From CAVVSD01 sp963757125 (GTDB lineage: Bacteria; Actinomycetota; Thermoleophilia; Solirubrobacterales; Solirubrobacteraceae), in assembly GCA_963757125.1 (NCBI GenBank), contig CAVWQP010000006.1, positions 62,001-126,000 of the forward strand: a DNA stretch of 64,000 nt, given 5' to 3'. How positions within the stretch are numbered: position 1 is the stretch's first letter; each line of letters opens with the position of its first letter. Positions 1-8,107 of the stretch are shown here, piece after piece. The notes below the pieces were generated by a model. The model was not told the origin of the DNA. It saw only the letters and a list, made by a program, of their open reading frames with translations, and did no database searches. Position numbers and translations under genes: made by a program.

Positions 1-975
1 CCGTCCACCGGCTGGTCGCTGTGCCTGCCCAACGGCCACACCCTCCTGCTCGCGAGCCTCTATCCCGAGGAGGCGCAGACGGCGCTGCTGAGCGACCACT
101 TCTTCGCGGCCTCCTTCGGCGCCCCGGTCGGCGAGGCCGTCCCCGTCGACGGCGGCTGGCATCTGACCGGCACCTGGCCGTACTCGTCGGGCATCGCGTG
201 GTCGACGCACTTCATGGGCCAGACGATGGTCCCGGGCGAGACGAAGCCGATGCTGTTCGTCGCGCCGCGCTCCTCCTGGAAGATGCTCGACGACTGGGGC
301 GACTCCCTCGGCCTGAAGGGCTCCGCGTCGCACAGCGTCCGCTTCGACGGCGGCTTCGTCGACGAGCTGTTCTGCCTGCACGAGCTGGTCATGGTCGACG
401 TCGACGTCGACGAGCCCACGCCGGGCTACCTGCTCCACGGCAACCCGATGTACGCCGGGCGCTCACTGGGGCTGTTCATGTGCGAGCTGACCGCGGTCGT
501 CGTCGGCGCCGGGCGCGCAGTGCTGGACGAGTACGAGAGGATCATCACGTCCCGGCAGACGACCTGGGGCCCGAAGATGCTCCGCTACCAGCACGCCGAC
601 TACCAGCGGCACCTGGGCATGGGGATGGCCCAGATCCACATGGCCGAGGCCGCCGTGCTGCACATGGCGGAGGAGTGGACCGAGCTGTGCCGGCGGGGGA
701 TGGAGGACGGCGTGCCCTACAGCTCGCTGGACGACCACCGGATCGCCGTCGTCGCCACGCAGGCCGCGCGGTCGGTGTACGCCGCCGTGCAGGACCTGTT
801 CCAGTCGGCGGGCTCCAGCGCGTCGCGCGACGGCCAGCGGATGCAGCGCTACGTCCGCGACCTCGGCACGTACTGGTCGCACAACACGCCGTCGCAGTAC
901 GAGCTGCTCTCGCAGACGCTCGCGATGCTCCACCTCGGCTTCCCCTCCGACCAGCTGCCGGCCACGGGGGCGTGA
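1..975 (+). CDS. Acyl-CoA-dehydrogenase-like flavin monooxygenase (5' end missing)
   Basis: The gene is already open at base 1, so the N-terminus lies outside the window; 324 residues remain. It resembles the two-component flavin-dependent monooxygenases with an acyl-CoA dehydrogenase fold (HsaA / 4-hydroxyphenylacetate hydroxylase type). Near residues 50-62 it has the beta-domain signature GGWHLTGTWPYSSGI, followed by an all-helical C-terminal domain with many Trp and Tyr residues. Family members hydroxylate aromatic or steroid-derived substrates using reduced flavin from a partner reductase. The stop TGA overlaps the GTG start of the next gene, so the two are probably co-transcribed. Substrate is unknown; a true acyl-CoA dehydrogenase is less likely from the motif but cannot be excluded without the N-terminus. 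Confidence 0.75.
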   Translation, partial: PSTGWSLCLPNGHTLLLASLYPEEAQTALLSDHFFAASFGAPVGEAVPVDGGWHLTGTWPYSSGIAWSTHFMGQTMVPGETKPMLFVAPRSSWKMLDDWGDSLGLKGSASHSVRFDGGFVDELFCLHELVMVDVDVDEPTPGYLLHGNPMYAGRSLGLFMCELTAVVVGAGRAVLDEYERIITSRQTTWGPKMLRYQHADYQRHLGMGMAQIHMAEAAVLHMAEEWTELCRRGMEDGVPYSSLDDHRIAVVATQAARSVYAAVQDLFQSAGSSASRDGQRMQRYVRDLGTYWSHNTPSQYELLSQTLAMLHLGFPSDQLPATGA

Positions 976-2006
976 TCGAGCTCGGGCATCCGATCGTCGC
1001 GGCGCCCATGGCGGGCGGCGCCTCGACGCCCGCGCTCGCGGCGGCGGTCGGCGAGGCCGGCGGCCTCGGGTTCCTCGCCGCCGGCTACAAGACGCCGGAG
1101 GCGGTGCGCGAGGAGATCGCGGCGATCCGCTCGCTCACGGCGCGGCCCTTCGGGGTGAACATCTTCGCGCCGCCGGGCGACAGCGATCCGGGGGAGGTCG
1201 AGCGCTTCGCGGCCCGGCTGGGGGAGGAGGCCTCGCGGATCGGGATCACGCTGGGCCGCGCGAAGCACGACGACGACGCCTGGGAGGCGAAGCTCGAGCT
1301 CGTCGCCCGCGAGCGGGTGCCGGTCGTGTCGTTCGCCTTCGGCTGCCCGGCGCGTGAGGTGGTCGCGGAGCTGCGCGACGCCGGAGCGGAGACGTGGGTG
1401 ACGGTCACGACGCCGGCAGAGGCGCGGACGGCGGCGCGCGCGGGCGCCGACGCCCTGGTGGTGCAGGGCGTCGAGGCGGGCGCGCACCGCGGGAGCTTCG
1501 ACGATGCGGCGCCGGGCGACATCGGGCTGCTCGCGCTCCTGCAGCTCGTCCGCGCGCAGGTCGACCTGCCGATGATCGCCGCCGGCGGCATCGCGACCGG
1601 CGCCGGCGTGGCCGCGGTGCTCGCGGCCGGTGCGTCCGCCGCCGCGCTCGGGACGGCGTTCCTGCGCTCGCGCGAGGCCGGGACGTCGCCGCTGCACCGC
1701 GCCGCGCTGGGGACCGAGGAGCCGACCGCACTGACGCGGGCGTTCACGGGGCGCACGGCCCGCGGGATCGCCAACCGGTTCCTGCTCGAGCACTCCGCCG
1801 ACGCCCCGTCGGCCTATCCCGACGTCCACCACATCACGGCACCGCTGCGCGCCGCGGCGCGCGACCGCAACGACCCCGACCTGCTGCACCTCTGGGCCGG
1901 GCAGGCGCACGCCCTCACGCGCGACGTGTCGGCCGGGGCGTTCGTGGAGGAGCTGTCGGCGGGCGCGCGTCGCGCGCTCCGCGACGCAGCCCAGCGCTGG
2001 CCCTAG
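972..2006 (+). CDS. Nitronate monooxygenase / 2-nitropropane dioxygenase-like FMN enzyme
   Basis: The 344-aa TIM-barrel protein starts at GTG in a GTGA overlap with the upstream monooxygenase. The N-terminus (LGHPIVAAPMAGGAST) matches the nitronate monooxygenase/enoyl-reductase II family, as do PFGVNIFAPP near residue 60, the internal QGVEAGAHRG segment that holds the catalytic-type His, and the phosphate-binding IAAGGIATGAGVAAVLAAGA near residue 200. Members oxidise alkyl nitronates, for example propionate-3-nitronate, with FMN and oxygen, or act as enoyl-ACP reductases. The pairing with a flavin monooxygenase suggests a small catabolic or detoxification operon. It ends tail-to-tail with the TetR gene, overlapping it by 4 bases. 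Confidence 0.82.
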   Translation: MIELGHPIVAAPMAGGASTPALAAAVGEAGGLGFLAAGYKTPEAVREEIAAIRSLTARPFGVNIFAPPGDSDPGEVERFAARLGEEASRIGITLGRAKHDDDAWEAKLELVARERVPVVSFAFGCPAREVVAELRDAGAETWVTVTTPAEARTAARAGADALVVQGVEAGAHRGSFDDAAPGDIGLLALLQLVRAQVDLPMIAAGGIATGAGVAAVLAAGASAAALGTAFLRSREAGTSPLHRAALGTEEPTALTRAFTGRTARGIANRFLLEHSADAPSAYPDVHHITAPLRAAARDRNDPDLLHLWAGQAHALTRDVSAGAFVEELSAGARRALRDAAQRWP

Positions 2007-2623
2007 GCCGCGATCCCCCGCAGGAAGATGTCGCAGAACTGCTCGGCGATGGCCAGGTGGCTCATCCGCCCGCGCGGCTCGTACCACTGCGGCGCGTAGT
2101 TGATCATCCCGAGGAAGCCGAGCAGCGCGATGCGCCCGTCGGCGAACCGGAACTGCCCCGCGGCGCGCCCGCGCTCCAGGACGTCGGCGATGATCGTCTC
2201 GAACTCGCGGCGCTCACGGCGGACCTGACTCCAGCGCTCGTCGCCCTCGATCGTCCGCCACTCGTGGAAGAAGACCGTGACCTGGTCGCGGTAGTGGTGG
2301 ATGTTGTCCATGAGCGCGGCCGCCAGCGCACGCAGCGCCGGCTCGGGCTCGAGGTCCTGCGCGGCGATCTCGCGGGCCTGCTGCAGCAGCGGCTCGAGGA
2401 AGCGCTCGTGGATGGCGATGAGCAGATCCTGCTTGCCGCCGATGTAGTGGTAGAGCCCGCCGCGCTGCAGGCCCGTCGCGGCCACGAGGTCGTCGATGGT
2501 CGTCGCGTCATAGCCCTGCTTCGCGAACACCCGGGCGGCGGCGTCGATGACCGAGTCGCGGCGCTCCTCGTAGCGCCTGCGTGAGCCCTCCCGTACCGGT
2601 CCGGTCGTCGCCACCGCATCCAT
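2003..2623 (-). CDS. TetR-family transcriptional repressor
   Basis: I chose the ATG at 2623 (206 aa) because the longer reading frame to 2695 would run through the operator repeats. The N-terminal helix-turn-helix lies at about residues 23-64, with recognition-helix sequence VAATGLQRGGLYHYIGGK. The C-terminal ligand and dimer domain carries the FHEWRTIEGDERW segment common in TetR regulators of acyl-CoA metabolism. No Shine-Dalgarno sequence is visible. The gene diverges from isocitrate lyase, and the region between holds two copies of a 16-bp inverted repeat. Autorepression and control of the lyase, possibly relieved by an acyl-CoA, are therefore likely. The ligand is inferred. Confidence 0.85.
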   Translation of the reverse strand: MDAVATTGPVREGSRRRYEERRDSVIDAAARVFAKQGYDATTIDDLVAATGLQRGGLYHYIGGKQDLLIAIHERFLEPLLQQAREIAAQDLEPEPALRALAAALMDNIHHYRDQVTVFFHEWRTIEGDERWSQVRRERREFETIIADVLERGRAAGQFRFADGRIALLGFLGMINYAPQWYEPRGRMSHLAIAEQFCDIFLRGIAA

Positions 2624-2646
2624 TGTGGCAGGGGAGTGGAAATCCA

Positions 2647-2696
2647 TACCGAACATCTGGTACAAGTTTGCAGCTGTACCGACCAACCGGTACAAG
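2647..2696. promoter_or_regulatory. Divergent promoter with two TetR operator copies (tetR / isocitrate lyase)
   Basis: Two near-identical inverted repeats, TACCGAACATCTGGTA (2647-2662) and TACCGACCAACCGGTA (2677-2692), lie exactly 30 bp apart. Each is followed by CAAG. For the rightward gene, TTGCAG (2668-2673) and TACAAG (2691-2696) form a -35/-10 pair with a 17-bp spacer, so operator 2 fills the spacer. Operator 1 covers a TATGGA hexamer that could be the -10 of the regulator gene. The arrangement fits co-operative repression of both genes. It is read directly from sequence; binding by this TetR is inferred. Confidence 0.7.
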
Positions 2697-2718
2697 AAAC
2701 GGCGTGAGGAGCGACACC

Positions 2719-4041
2719 GTGGGTCATCTGAGTGGGTGCATGGGCACGAATGGCAACAGCCGCTGGCTTCACGGGGACGGAGCCCCGGCCCGTTCTCGGC
2801 ACGCCGACCGCTGGTGCGGGATCGACCGGCCCTACACCGGCGAGGACGTCGAGCGCCTCCGCGGCTCGGTCCACGTCGAGCACACGCTCGCGCGGCGTGG
2901 CGCCGAGCGGCTGTGGGAGCTCATCCACCGCCCGGAGGGCGTGCGGTCGCTCGGGGCGATGACCGGCAACCAGGCGGTCCAGCAGGTCAAGGCCGGCCTG
3001 GAGGCGATCTACCTCTCGGGCTGGCAGGTCGCCGCCGACGCGAACCTCGCCGGCCAGATGTACCCGGACCAGAGCCTGTACCCGGCCGACAGCGTGCCCC
3101 ACGTCGTGCGGCGCATCAACCAGGCGCTGACCCGCGCCGACCAGATCCACCACGCCGAGGGGCATGACGAGACGGACTGGTTCGCGCCGATCGTCGCCGA
3201 CGCCGAGGCCGGCTTCGGCGGCGCGCTGAACGTCTTCGAGCTCATGAAGGCGATGATCGAGGCGGGCGCCGCGGGCGTGCACTTCGAGGACCAGCTCGCG
3301 TCGGAGAAGAAGTGCGGGCACATGGGTGGCAAGGTGCTCCTGCCGACCGCGCAGGCCGTCCGCAACCTCATCGCCGCGCGGCTCGCCGCCGACGTGCTCG
3401 GGGTCCCGACGATCCTGCTCGCGCGGACCGACGCCGAGGCGGCGGACATGATCACGAGCGACGTCGACCCCGCCGACGCGGAGTTCCTCACCGGCGAGCG
3501 CACCGCCGAGGGCTTCCACAAGACGCACGCGGGCCTCGACCAGGCGATCGCGCGCGGCCTGGCCTACGCCCCGTTCGCCGACCTCATCTGGTGCGAGACC
3601 AAGACCCCGGACCTCGACGACGCGCGCAGGTTCGCCGACGCGATCCACGAGCGCTTCCCCGGCAAGCTGCTGGCCTACAACTGCTCACCGTCGTTCAACT
3701 GGCGCGCCAAGCTCCCCGAGGACGAGATCCGCGCGTTCCAGGACGAGCTCGCGACGATGGGCTACCGCTTCCAGTTCGTGACGCTGGCCGGCTTCCACGC
3801 GCTGTCGCACTCGATGTTCGACCTCGCCCACGGGTACCGCGATCGCGGCATGGCCGCGTACTCCGAGCTGCAGCAGCGCGAGTTCGGCTCCGAGGACCGC
3901 GGCTACACCGCCACGCGCCACCAGCGCGAGGTCGGCGCCGGCTACTTCGACGACATCGCGCAGGTGATCGCGGGCGGGATGGCCTCCACCACCGCCCTGA
4001 CCGGGTCGACGGAGGAGGCGCAGTTCACGACTGCCGTGTGA
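2719..4041 (+). CDS. aceA: Isocitrate lyase
   Basis: The gene encodes the first glyoxylate-shunt enzyme, which splits isocitrate into succinate and glyoxylate and allows growth on acetate or fatty acids. I chose GTG at 2719 because GAGGAG sits 7 bases upstream; this gives 440 aa, close to the mycobacterial ICL1 length. The N-terminal RWCGIDRPYTGEDVERLRGS block is typical. The catalytic signature KKCGHMGG is at residues 197-204 with Cys199 as the general acid, and the metal-site LARTDAEAA follows. No malate synthase gene is in the window. Its promoter carries two operators for the divergent TetR protein, so expression probably responds to acyl-CoA or fatty-acid status. Confidence 0.96.
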   Translation: MGHLSGCMGTNGNSRWLHGDGAPARSRHADRWCGIDRPYTGEDVERLRGSVHVEHTLARRGAERLWELIHRPEGVRSLGAMTGNQAVQQVKAGLEAIYLSGWQVAADANLAGQMYPDQSLYPADSVPHVVRRINQALTRADQIHHAEGHDETDWFAPIVADAEAGFGGALNVFELMKAMIEAGAAGVHFEDQLASEKKCGHMGGKVLLPTAQAVRNLIAARLAADVLGVPTILLARTDAEAADMITSDVDPADAEFLTGERTAEGFHKTHAGLDQAIARGLAYAPFADLIWCETKTPDLDDARRFADAIHERFPGKLLAYNCSPSFNWRAKLPEDEIRAFQDELATMGYRFQFVTLAGFHALSHSMFDLAHGYRDRGMAAYSELQQREFGSEDRGYTATRHQREVGAGYFDDIAQVIAGGMASTTALTGSTEEAQFTTAV

Positions 4042-4521
4042 TCAGGGCGTCGGGGTGGTGGTCGTGTTCGTGGTCGTCGCGGCCTGGGCCGTCACCTGGT
4101 AGACGATCTTCGTCCGCTTGCCGCCCTGCTTCTTCGGGACGAGCTGGTAGGTGACGTAGCGGGTCGCGCCCGCCGGGACCGGCTGGCCGATCGTCGCGCA
4201 GCGCAGGCTGCTGCCGGAGCCGGTGAGGAACTTCTCACCGATCGACGAGCCGCCGCGGCTGGACGAGATGAACGCGTAGACGCTCTTGTACGGGCTGCTG
4301 CTCGGATACTTGGCGCCCATGACGAGCTGCGTGCCGGCGGGGACCGAGGAGGGAGGCTTGATGAGGGTGACGCCGTTCGGCGCGCTCACCCTCGTCGAGC
4401 CCTGCGGCGGCTGGACGACGCTGCAGCTCTGACCTGCGCCCTGCGATGAGGGAGCGGCGACGGCGAGCACGACGAGCGCGCCCGCGGCGACTGACGATCC
4501 TGCGACCAGGAGGCGTTTCAC
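4042..4521 (-). CDS. Small secreted protein of unknown function
   Basis: The 159-aa protein starts at GTG. Residues 1-30 form a signal peptide (KR start, hydrophobic VAAGALVVLAVAAP, then a likely cleavage before GQSC). The mature part has two cysteines and is rich in Ser, Gly and Pro, and it ends in a Thr-rich tail (TTTNTTTTPTP) that may be disordered or glycosylated. No domain is recognised. The start has no Shine-Dalgarno, but TAGGGT ends 6 bases before it, suggesting a leaderless message. Its stop abuts the isocitrate lyase stop, tail to tail. Confidence 0.72.
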   Translation of the reverse strand: MKRLLVAGSSVAAGALVVLAVAAPSSQGAGQSCSVVQPPQGSTRVSAPNGVTLIKPPSSVPAGTQLVMGAKYPSSSPYKSVYAFISSSRGGSSIGEKFLTGSGSSLRCATIGQPVPAGATRYVTYQLVPKKQGGKRTKIVYQVTAQAATTTNTTTTPTP

Positions 4522-4527
4522 GACGCG

Positions 4528-4533
4528 ACCCTA
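4528..4533 (-). promoter_or_regulatory. Candidate -10 box of a leaderless promoter
   Basis: On the minus strand TAGGGT ends 6 bases before the GTG start of the secreted protein at 4521. That spacing places the transcription start at or next to the start codon. Confidence 0.4.
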
Positions 4534-4538
4534 CCTAC

Positions 4539-5510
4539 CTAGAGCCATCCCCATTTGTGGAGGAAGTGCCAGAGCGTGAAGGACAGCACGGCCATGAGGG
4601 CGATCACGGCCGGATAGCCGATGACCCAGCGCAGCTCCGGCATGTGCTGGAAGTTCATGCCGTAGATGCTCGCGATGAGCGTGGGCACGATCCCGATCGC
4701 CGCCCACCCGGAGACCTTGCGCACGATGTCGTTCTGCCGCACGGAGATCGCGCCGAGGTTCGCGTTCAGGGCGCCGTCGAGCGCGTCGCGCGACATGCTC
4801 AGCTCCTCCTGCAGGCGCTGGAGGTGATCGCTCACGTCGCGGAAGTACTGGCGCATCGGGCTCGTCGTCTCGGGCTTGGAGGTGTCTCGGCCGAGCTCCT
4901 GCAGCGCGTTGAGGAGCGGTTGCACGGCGCGGAAGAAGCGGCCGTGCTCGCGGCGCAGGAAGTAGATGCGCTGCGTCTGGTCGCGCCCCTCCTCGAAGAT
5001 CGCCCTCTCCAGGTTCTCGAGGTCGCCCTCCAGTCCGTCGAGGACGGGCTCGTAGTCGTCGACGACGGTGTCGAGCACCGCCCAGACGACGGCGATCGGG
5101 CCCTCCGCGAGGAGGTGCGGGCGGTCGGCGAGGCGCTTGCGGGCGCCCTCGAGGTGGTTCGTGGCGCCGCCGCGGATGACGACGGCGAAGCTCGGCCCGG
5201 CGAACATCTGGATCTCGTCGAACTCGACGGTCTCGCTCGCGTGGTCGTAGGTCGCGGCCTTCAGGACGACGAACCAGTCGTCGTCGTAGTCCTCGATCTT
5301 GGGGCGCTGGTGGGACTCGTGCGCGTCCTCGACCGCGAGCGGTGGGAGGTCGAAGCGCTCGGCCACCTCCGTGAGCTCCTCCTCGCTCGGATCGCGGAGC
5401 GCGAGCCACACGAACCCCTCGCCACCGAGGCGGTCGGCCGCCTCGGGCATCGACAGCGGAGCGTCCTCGCGGCGCCCCTCGGTCGTGTAGTGGGCGCAGT
5501 CGACGATCAC
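4539..5510 (-). CDS. corA: CorA-family magnesium/cobalt channel
   Basis: With GTG at 5510 the protein has 323 aa, normal for CorA. A large acidic cytoplasmic domain with long helices (PEAADRL..., then the coiled stretch around QRLQEELSMSRDALDGALNAN) precedes two C-terminal membrane helices. The ion-selectivity motif YGMN is present at the end of TM1 (Gly284-Met285-Asn286), followed by FQHMPEL and TM2. CorA forms a pentameric Mg2+ channel in the plasma membrane. An earlier ATG at 5609 would add residues unlike any CorA and would span a palindrome. At the chosen start TACGCT ends 6 bases upstream, consistent with leaderless transcription. Confidence 0.92.
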   Translation of the reverse strand: MIVDCAHYTTEGRREDAPLSMPEAADRLGGEGFVWLALRDPSEEELTEVAERFDLPPLAVEDAHESHQRPKIEDYDDDWFVVLKAATYDHASETVEFDEIQMFAGPSFAVVIRGGATNHLEGARKRLADRPHLLAEGPIAVVWAVLDTVVDDYEPVLDGLEGDLENLERAIFEEGRDQTQRIYFLRREHGRFFRAVQPLLNALQELGRDTSKPETTSPMRQYFRDVSDHLQRLQEELSMSRDALDGALNANLGAISVRQNDIVRKVSGWAAIGIVPTLIASIYGMNFQHMPELRWVIGYPAVIALMAVLSFTLWHFLHKWGWL

Positions 5511-5516
5511 GGATGC

Positions 5517-5540
5517 AGCGTATTCCGACCGTGACGGAAT
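5517..5540 (-). promoter_or_regulatory. corA promoter: -10 box with adjoining inverted repeat
   Basis: ATTCCG(5522-5527)-7 bases-CGGAAT(5535-5540) is a perfect 19-bp inverted repeat. On the minus strand TACGCT (5522-5517), 6 bases before the corA GTG, overlaps its edge. This is a plausible operator placed between the -10 and -35 regions of corA. The cognate regulator is not apparent in the window. Confidence 0.45.
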
Positions 5541-5632
5541 TCGTGCAGCCGGAGAGTTCGCGCAACATCTTGCAGCGTCCCGAGTTGCAGCCCTGCAGTG
5601 TCCCCCCAAACACCATGGAGGTAGGAGAGGTC

Positions 5633-6397
5633 ATGCGCATGCGCAACCCCGGGAAGTACCTGCTGGCAGGGTGCGTGGTCACGTCCGTGCTCGTCGCGGC
5701 GCCGCTCGCACTGGGTGCCGGCGAGGGCAAGCCGGTGAACGGCGGCGCCCGCAACCCGTCGAACAACGAGTCGCAGGCGTACACGCAGGAGACGCAGATC
5801 ATCTCCAACCTGTCGGGCTACGGCACGCGTCAGTCCAACAAGTCCGATGACGGCGGTGGTGCCATCTACGGCTGCCGTGCGACGAACACGGCGTCGAACA
5901 CGTGCGTGCGCGCGACGAACCTGGCCAACGGCCAGGCGTTCTCGTTCAACGCCAACGGCGGCAACCAGGTCGGCAGCATCACGTCGTCCAACAAGAACGC
6001 CGCGCCGTTCACGACGAACGCGACCGGCGTCGCCACCGGCCTGAACGCCGACCAGGTCGACGGCCAGAGCGCGTCGCAGATCCAGACCGCGGCGTCCACC
6101 GCAGCCGTCACGTCGGCGAACAAGTTCGCCGTCATCAACGGCGCCACCGGCGGGCTCGCCGAGGGCCGCGGCGTCACCTCGGTCGCGCACACCTCGACCG
6201 GCGTCTACACGGTGACCGCGTCGGAGACCATCAGCGCCTGCGCCTTCGCGGCGACGGCGCAGAGCGCGACGGCGGCGACCGCGACGGTCGTCCCCGTGGA
6301 CGCGACGCACATGCAGGTCCGGACGTTCGTGGACGACGCGACGACCGGCGTGCCGGCCGCTGCCGACACGAACGTGCACCTGACCATCACCTGCTGA
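5633..6397 (+). CDS. Secreted protein with NADQVDG motif, function unknown
   Basis: ATG at 5633 is preceded by AGGAG with 5-base spacing and gives 254 aa. Residues 1-30 are a signal peptide (KYLLAGCVVTSVLVAAPLALGAG). The mature region is rich in Asn, Thr and Ala and contains GLNADQVDGQSASQI near residue 145, a NADxVDG-type motif I associate with secreted or surface beta-rich proteins of Solirubrobacterales. The C-terminal half, from about residue 170, looks like a beta-sandwich and ends in HLTITC. Extracellular or wall-attached location is inferred. An upstream in-frame ATG at 5615 lacks a ribosome site. Confidence 0.72.
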   Translation: MRMRNPGKYLLAGCVVTSVLVAAPLALGAGEGKPVNGGARNPSNNESQAYTQETQIISNLSGYGTRQSNKSDDGGGAIYGCRATNTASNTCVRATNLANGQAFSFNANGGNQVGSITSSNKNAAPFTTNATGVATGLNADQVDGQSASQIQTAASTAAVTSANKFAVINGATGGLAEGRGVTSVAHTSTGVYTVTASETISACAFAATAQSATAATATVVPVDATHMQVRTFVDDATTGVPAAADTNVHLTITC

Positions 6398-6403
6398 GAC
6401 AGG

Positions 6404-6553
6404 TCAACGGGATCGCGGGCGCGCGCGGATGCGCGCCCGCACCCACGCGCCCGTGAGGGCCAGGACGTCGCCGAGCCCGCTCCAGAAGTGACCGAGCGGG
6501 CCGGTGACGATCCATGCGGAGGCGACGGTGATCGGGGAGCGGCGCGTGTGCAT
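6404..6553 (-). CDS. 49-aa membrane peptide, conserved-looking small protein
   Basis: The short ORF encodes 49 residues: a basic N-terminus, one hydrophobic segment (ITVASAWIVTGPLGHFWSG), then a second hydrophobic stretch and an Arg-rich tail. The TGPLGH core resembles a small actinobacterial protein family that I recall but cannot name. AAGGGG lies 4 bases before the ATG. It diverges from tig by 25 bp, and its 3' end overlaps a strong hairpin. The call rests on composition and ribosome site only. Confidence 0.5.
   Translation of the reverse strand: MHTRRSPITVASAWIVTGPLGHFWSGLGDVLALTGAWVRARIRARPRSR
6415..6440. terminator. 10-bp perfect GC hairpin between convergent genes
   Basis: GCGGGCGCGC (6415-6424), loop GCGGAT, GCGCGCCCGC (6431-6440). 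It lies 18 bases after the stop of the secreted protein and inside the end of the convergent 49-aa gene. There is no T-run, so it may be a GC-only terminator or an mRNA-stabilising stem. Confidence 0.4.
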
Positions 6554-6563
6554 GCACCCCTTG

Positions 6564-6569
6564 TAACGT
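6564..6569 (+). promoter_or_regulatory. Candidate -10 box of tig
   Basis: TAACGT ends 9 bases before the tig ATG. The same hexamer at the same spacing precedes the MFS gene at 32742. No ribosome-binding sequence fits in the remaining leader. Confidence 0.45.
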
Positions 6570-6578
6570 GTCCGCCCC

Positions 6579-7973
6579 ATGGCCGAAACCGCCGTCAGCG
6601 CCACCGTCACCGAGCTGCCGGAGTCGCGCGTCCGCGTCGAGGCGGAAGTGGCCTCCGCCGAGGTCGAGCGATCGCTCGACCGCGCCGCCCGCCAGCTCGG
6701 GCGTGACCTCCGCATCCCGGGCTTCCGCAAGGGGAAGGTCCCGACCCCCGTCGTCATCCAGAGGATCGGCCGCGACGCCGTCCTCGACGAGGCCGTCCGC
6801 GGCTTCCTGCCGCAGTGGTACGTCGACGCCGTCGACGCCGCCGGCATCGCGCCCGTCGGCGAGCCGTCGCTCGACGTGGGCGACCTGCCCGCGCGCGGCG
6901 AGCCCCTCACCTTCTCGATCGAGGTCGGCGTGCGCCCCAAGGCGGAGCTCGGCCCGTACCGCGACCTCGAGGTCGGCCGCGCCGAGCCGGAGGCCGCCGA
7001 CGAGGCCATCGATCGCGAGATCGACACGCTGCGCGACCGCCTCGCCAGGCTCGACGCCGTCGAGCGCCCGGCCGAGGAGGGCGACTTCCTGACCGTCGAC
7101 TACGTCGGCTCCATCGACGGCGTGCCGTTCGACGGCGGCGAGGGGCGCGACCAGCTCATCGAGCTGGGCGCCGGCCGCCTCATCCCCGGCTTCGAGGACC
7201 AGCTCAAGGGCGCGAACGCCGACGACGACGTCACGGTCAAGGTGACGTTCCCGGAGGACTACGGCGCCGAGCACCTCGCCGGGAAGGACGCCGAGTTCGC
7301 CGTCTCCGTCAAGGAGGTCAAGGCGAAGCAGCTCCCGGAGGTCGACGACGCGCTCGCCGAGGAGGCGGGCTTCGACACGATCGACGAGCTGCGCGAGGAC
7401 ATCGGGACGCGGCTGCGCGAGGGCGAGGAGCGGCGCATCGCGGGCGAGTTCCGCGAGGCCGCGCTGGACGCCGCCGTCACCGGCGCGACCGTCGAGGTGC
7501 CCGACGCGCTGGTGGACGCGCGCGCGGGGGAGCTCTGGGACCGCATGCTGCACTCGCTGTCGCACCAGGGGATCGACAAGGACGCGTACCTGCGGATCGC
7601 CGGTCGCACGGAGGAGGACCTCCTGTCCGAGGCGCGCCCCGACGCCGAGCAGCAGCTGCGGCGCGAGGCCGTCGTCGCCGCGATCATCGAGGCGGAGAGC
7701 CTGGAGGCCAGCGACGAGGAGATCCTCGACGCGCTCGCGCCGACCGCCCAGCGGGAGGGCACGACGCCGAAGAAGGTCCTGGACCGGCTGAAGTCCGCGG
7801 GCCGCCTGGACGACGTCCGCGAGGAGGTCCTCGCGCGCAAGGCGATCGACGTCGTCGCGGACTCGGCCAAGCCGATCCCGCTCGAGCAGGCCGCGGCGCG
7901 CGAGAAGATCTGGACGCCCGAGAAGGGCGAGCCGGAGGAGAAGTCCTCCGAGCTCTGGACCCCGGGCTCCTAG
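6579..7973 (+). CDS. tig: Trigger factor (ribosome-associated chaperone and peptidyl-prolyl isomerase)
   Basis: The 464-aa protein has the three trigger-factor domains. The N-terminal ribosome-binding domain carries the signature GFRKGKVP near residue 49. The FKBP-like PPIase domain (about residues 160-245) holds VDYVGSIDGVPFDGG and GFEDQLKG. The helical C-terminal chaperone arms run to about residue 440. It binds ribosomal protein L23 at the exit tunnel and shields nascent chains. It is followed by clpP and clpX, the classic tig-clpP-clpX order. The C-terminal tail after residue 445 is rich in Glu, Lys and Ser and probably disordered. Confidence 0.97.
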   Translation: MAETAVSATVTELPESRVRVEAEVASAEVERSLDRAARQLGRDLRIPGFRKGKVPTPVVIQRIGRDAVLDEAVRGFLPQWYVDAVDAAGIAPVGEPSLDVGDLPARGEPLTFSIEVGVRPKAELGPYRDLEVGRAEPEAADEAIDREIDTLRDRLARLDAVERPAEEGDFLTVDYVGSIDGVPFDGGEGRDQLIELGAGRLIPGFEDQLKGANADDDVTVKVTFPEDYGAEHLAGKDAEFAVSVKEVKAKQLPEVDDALAEEAGFDTIDELREDIGTRLREGEERRIAGEFREAALDAAVTGATVEVPDALVDARAGELWDRMLHSLSHQGIDKDAYLRIAGRTEEDLLSEARPDAEQQLRREAVVAAIIEAESLEASDEEILDALAPTAQREGTTPKKVLDRLKSAGRLDDVREEVLARKAIDVVADSAKPIPLEQAAAREKIWTPEKGEPEEKSSELWTPGS

Positions 7974-8107
7974 CCCGCCGAAGCGGACGGATAGCCCCTC
8001 AAGCTCCGAGCGCCGAGACCCGATGGACAGGGCAGGCGCTCTGGGACCGGTTGCTAGGCTCCGCCCGGCAGGACTGAGGCGACCACACGAGAACCTAAGC
8101 GAGGACC

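Noticed and set aside
2104..3648. Long antisense open frame opposite tetR and isocitrate lyase
   Set aside because: It is one of many long frames produced by high GC content; the translation is Arg/Val/Asp repeats without family motifs and it runs across two real genes and the operator.
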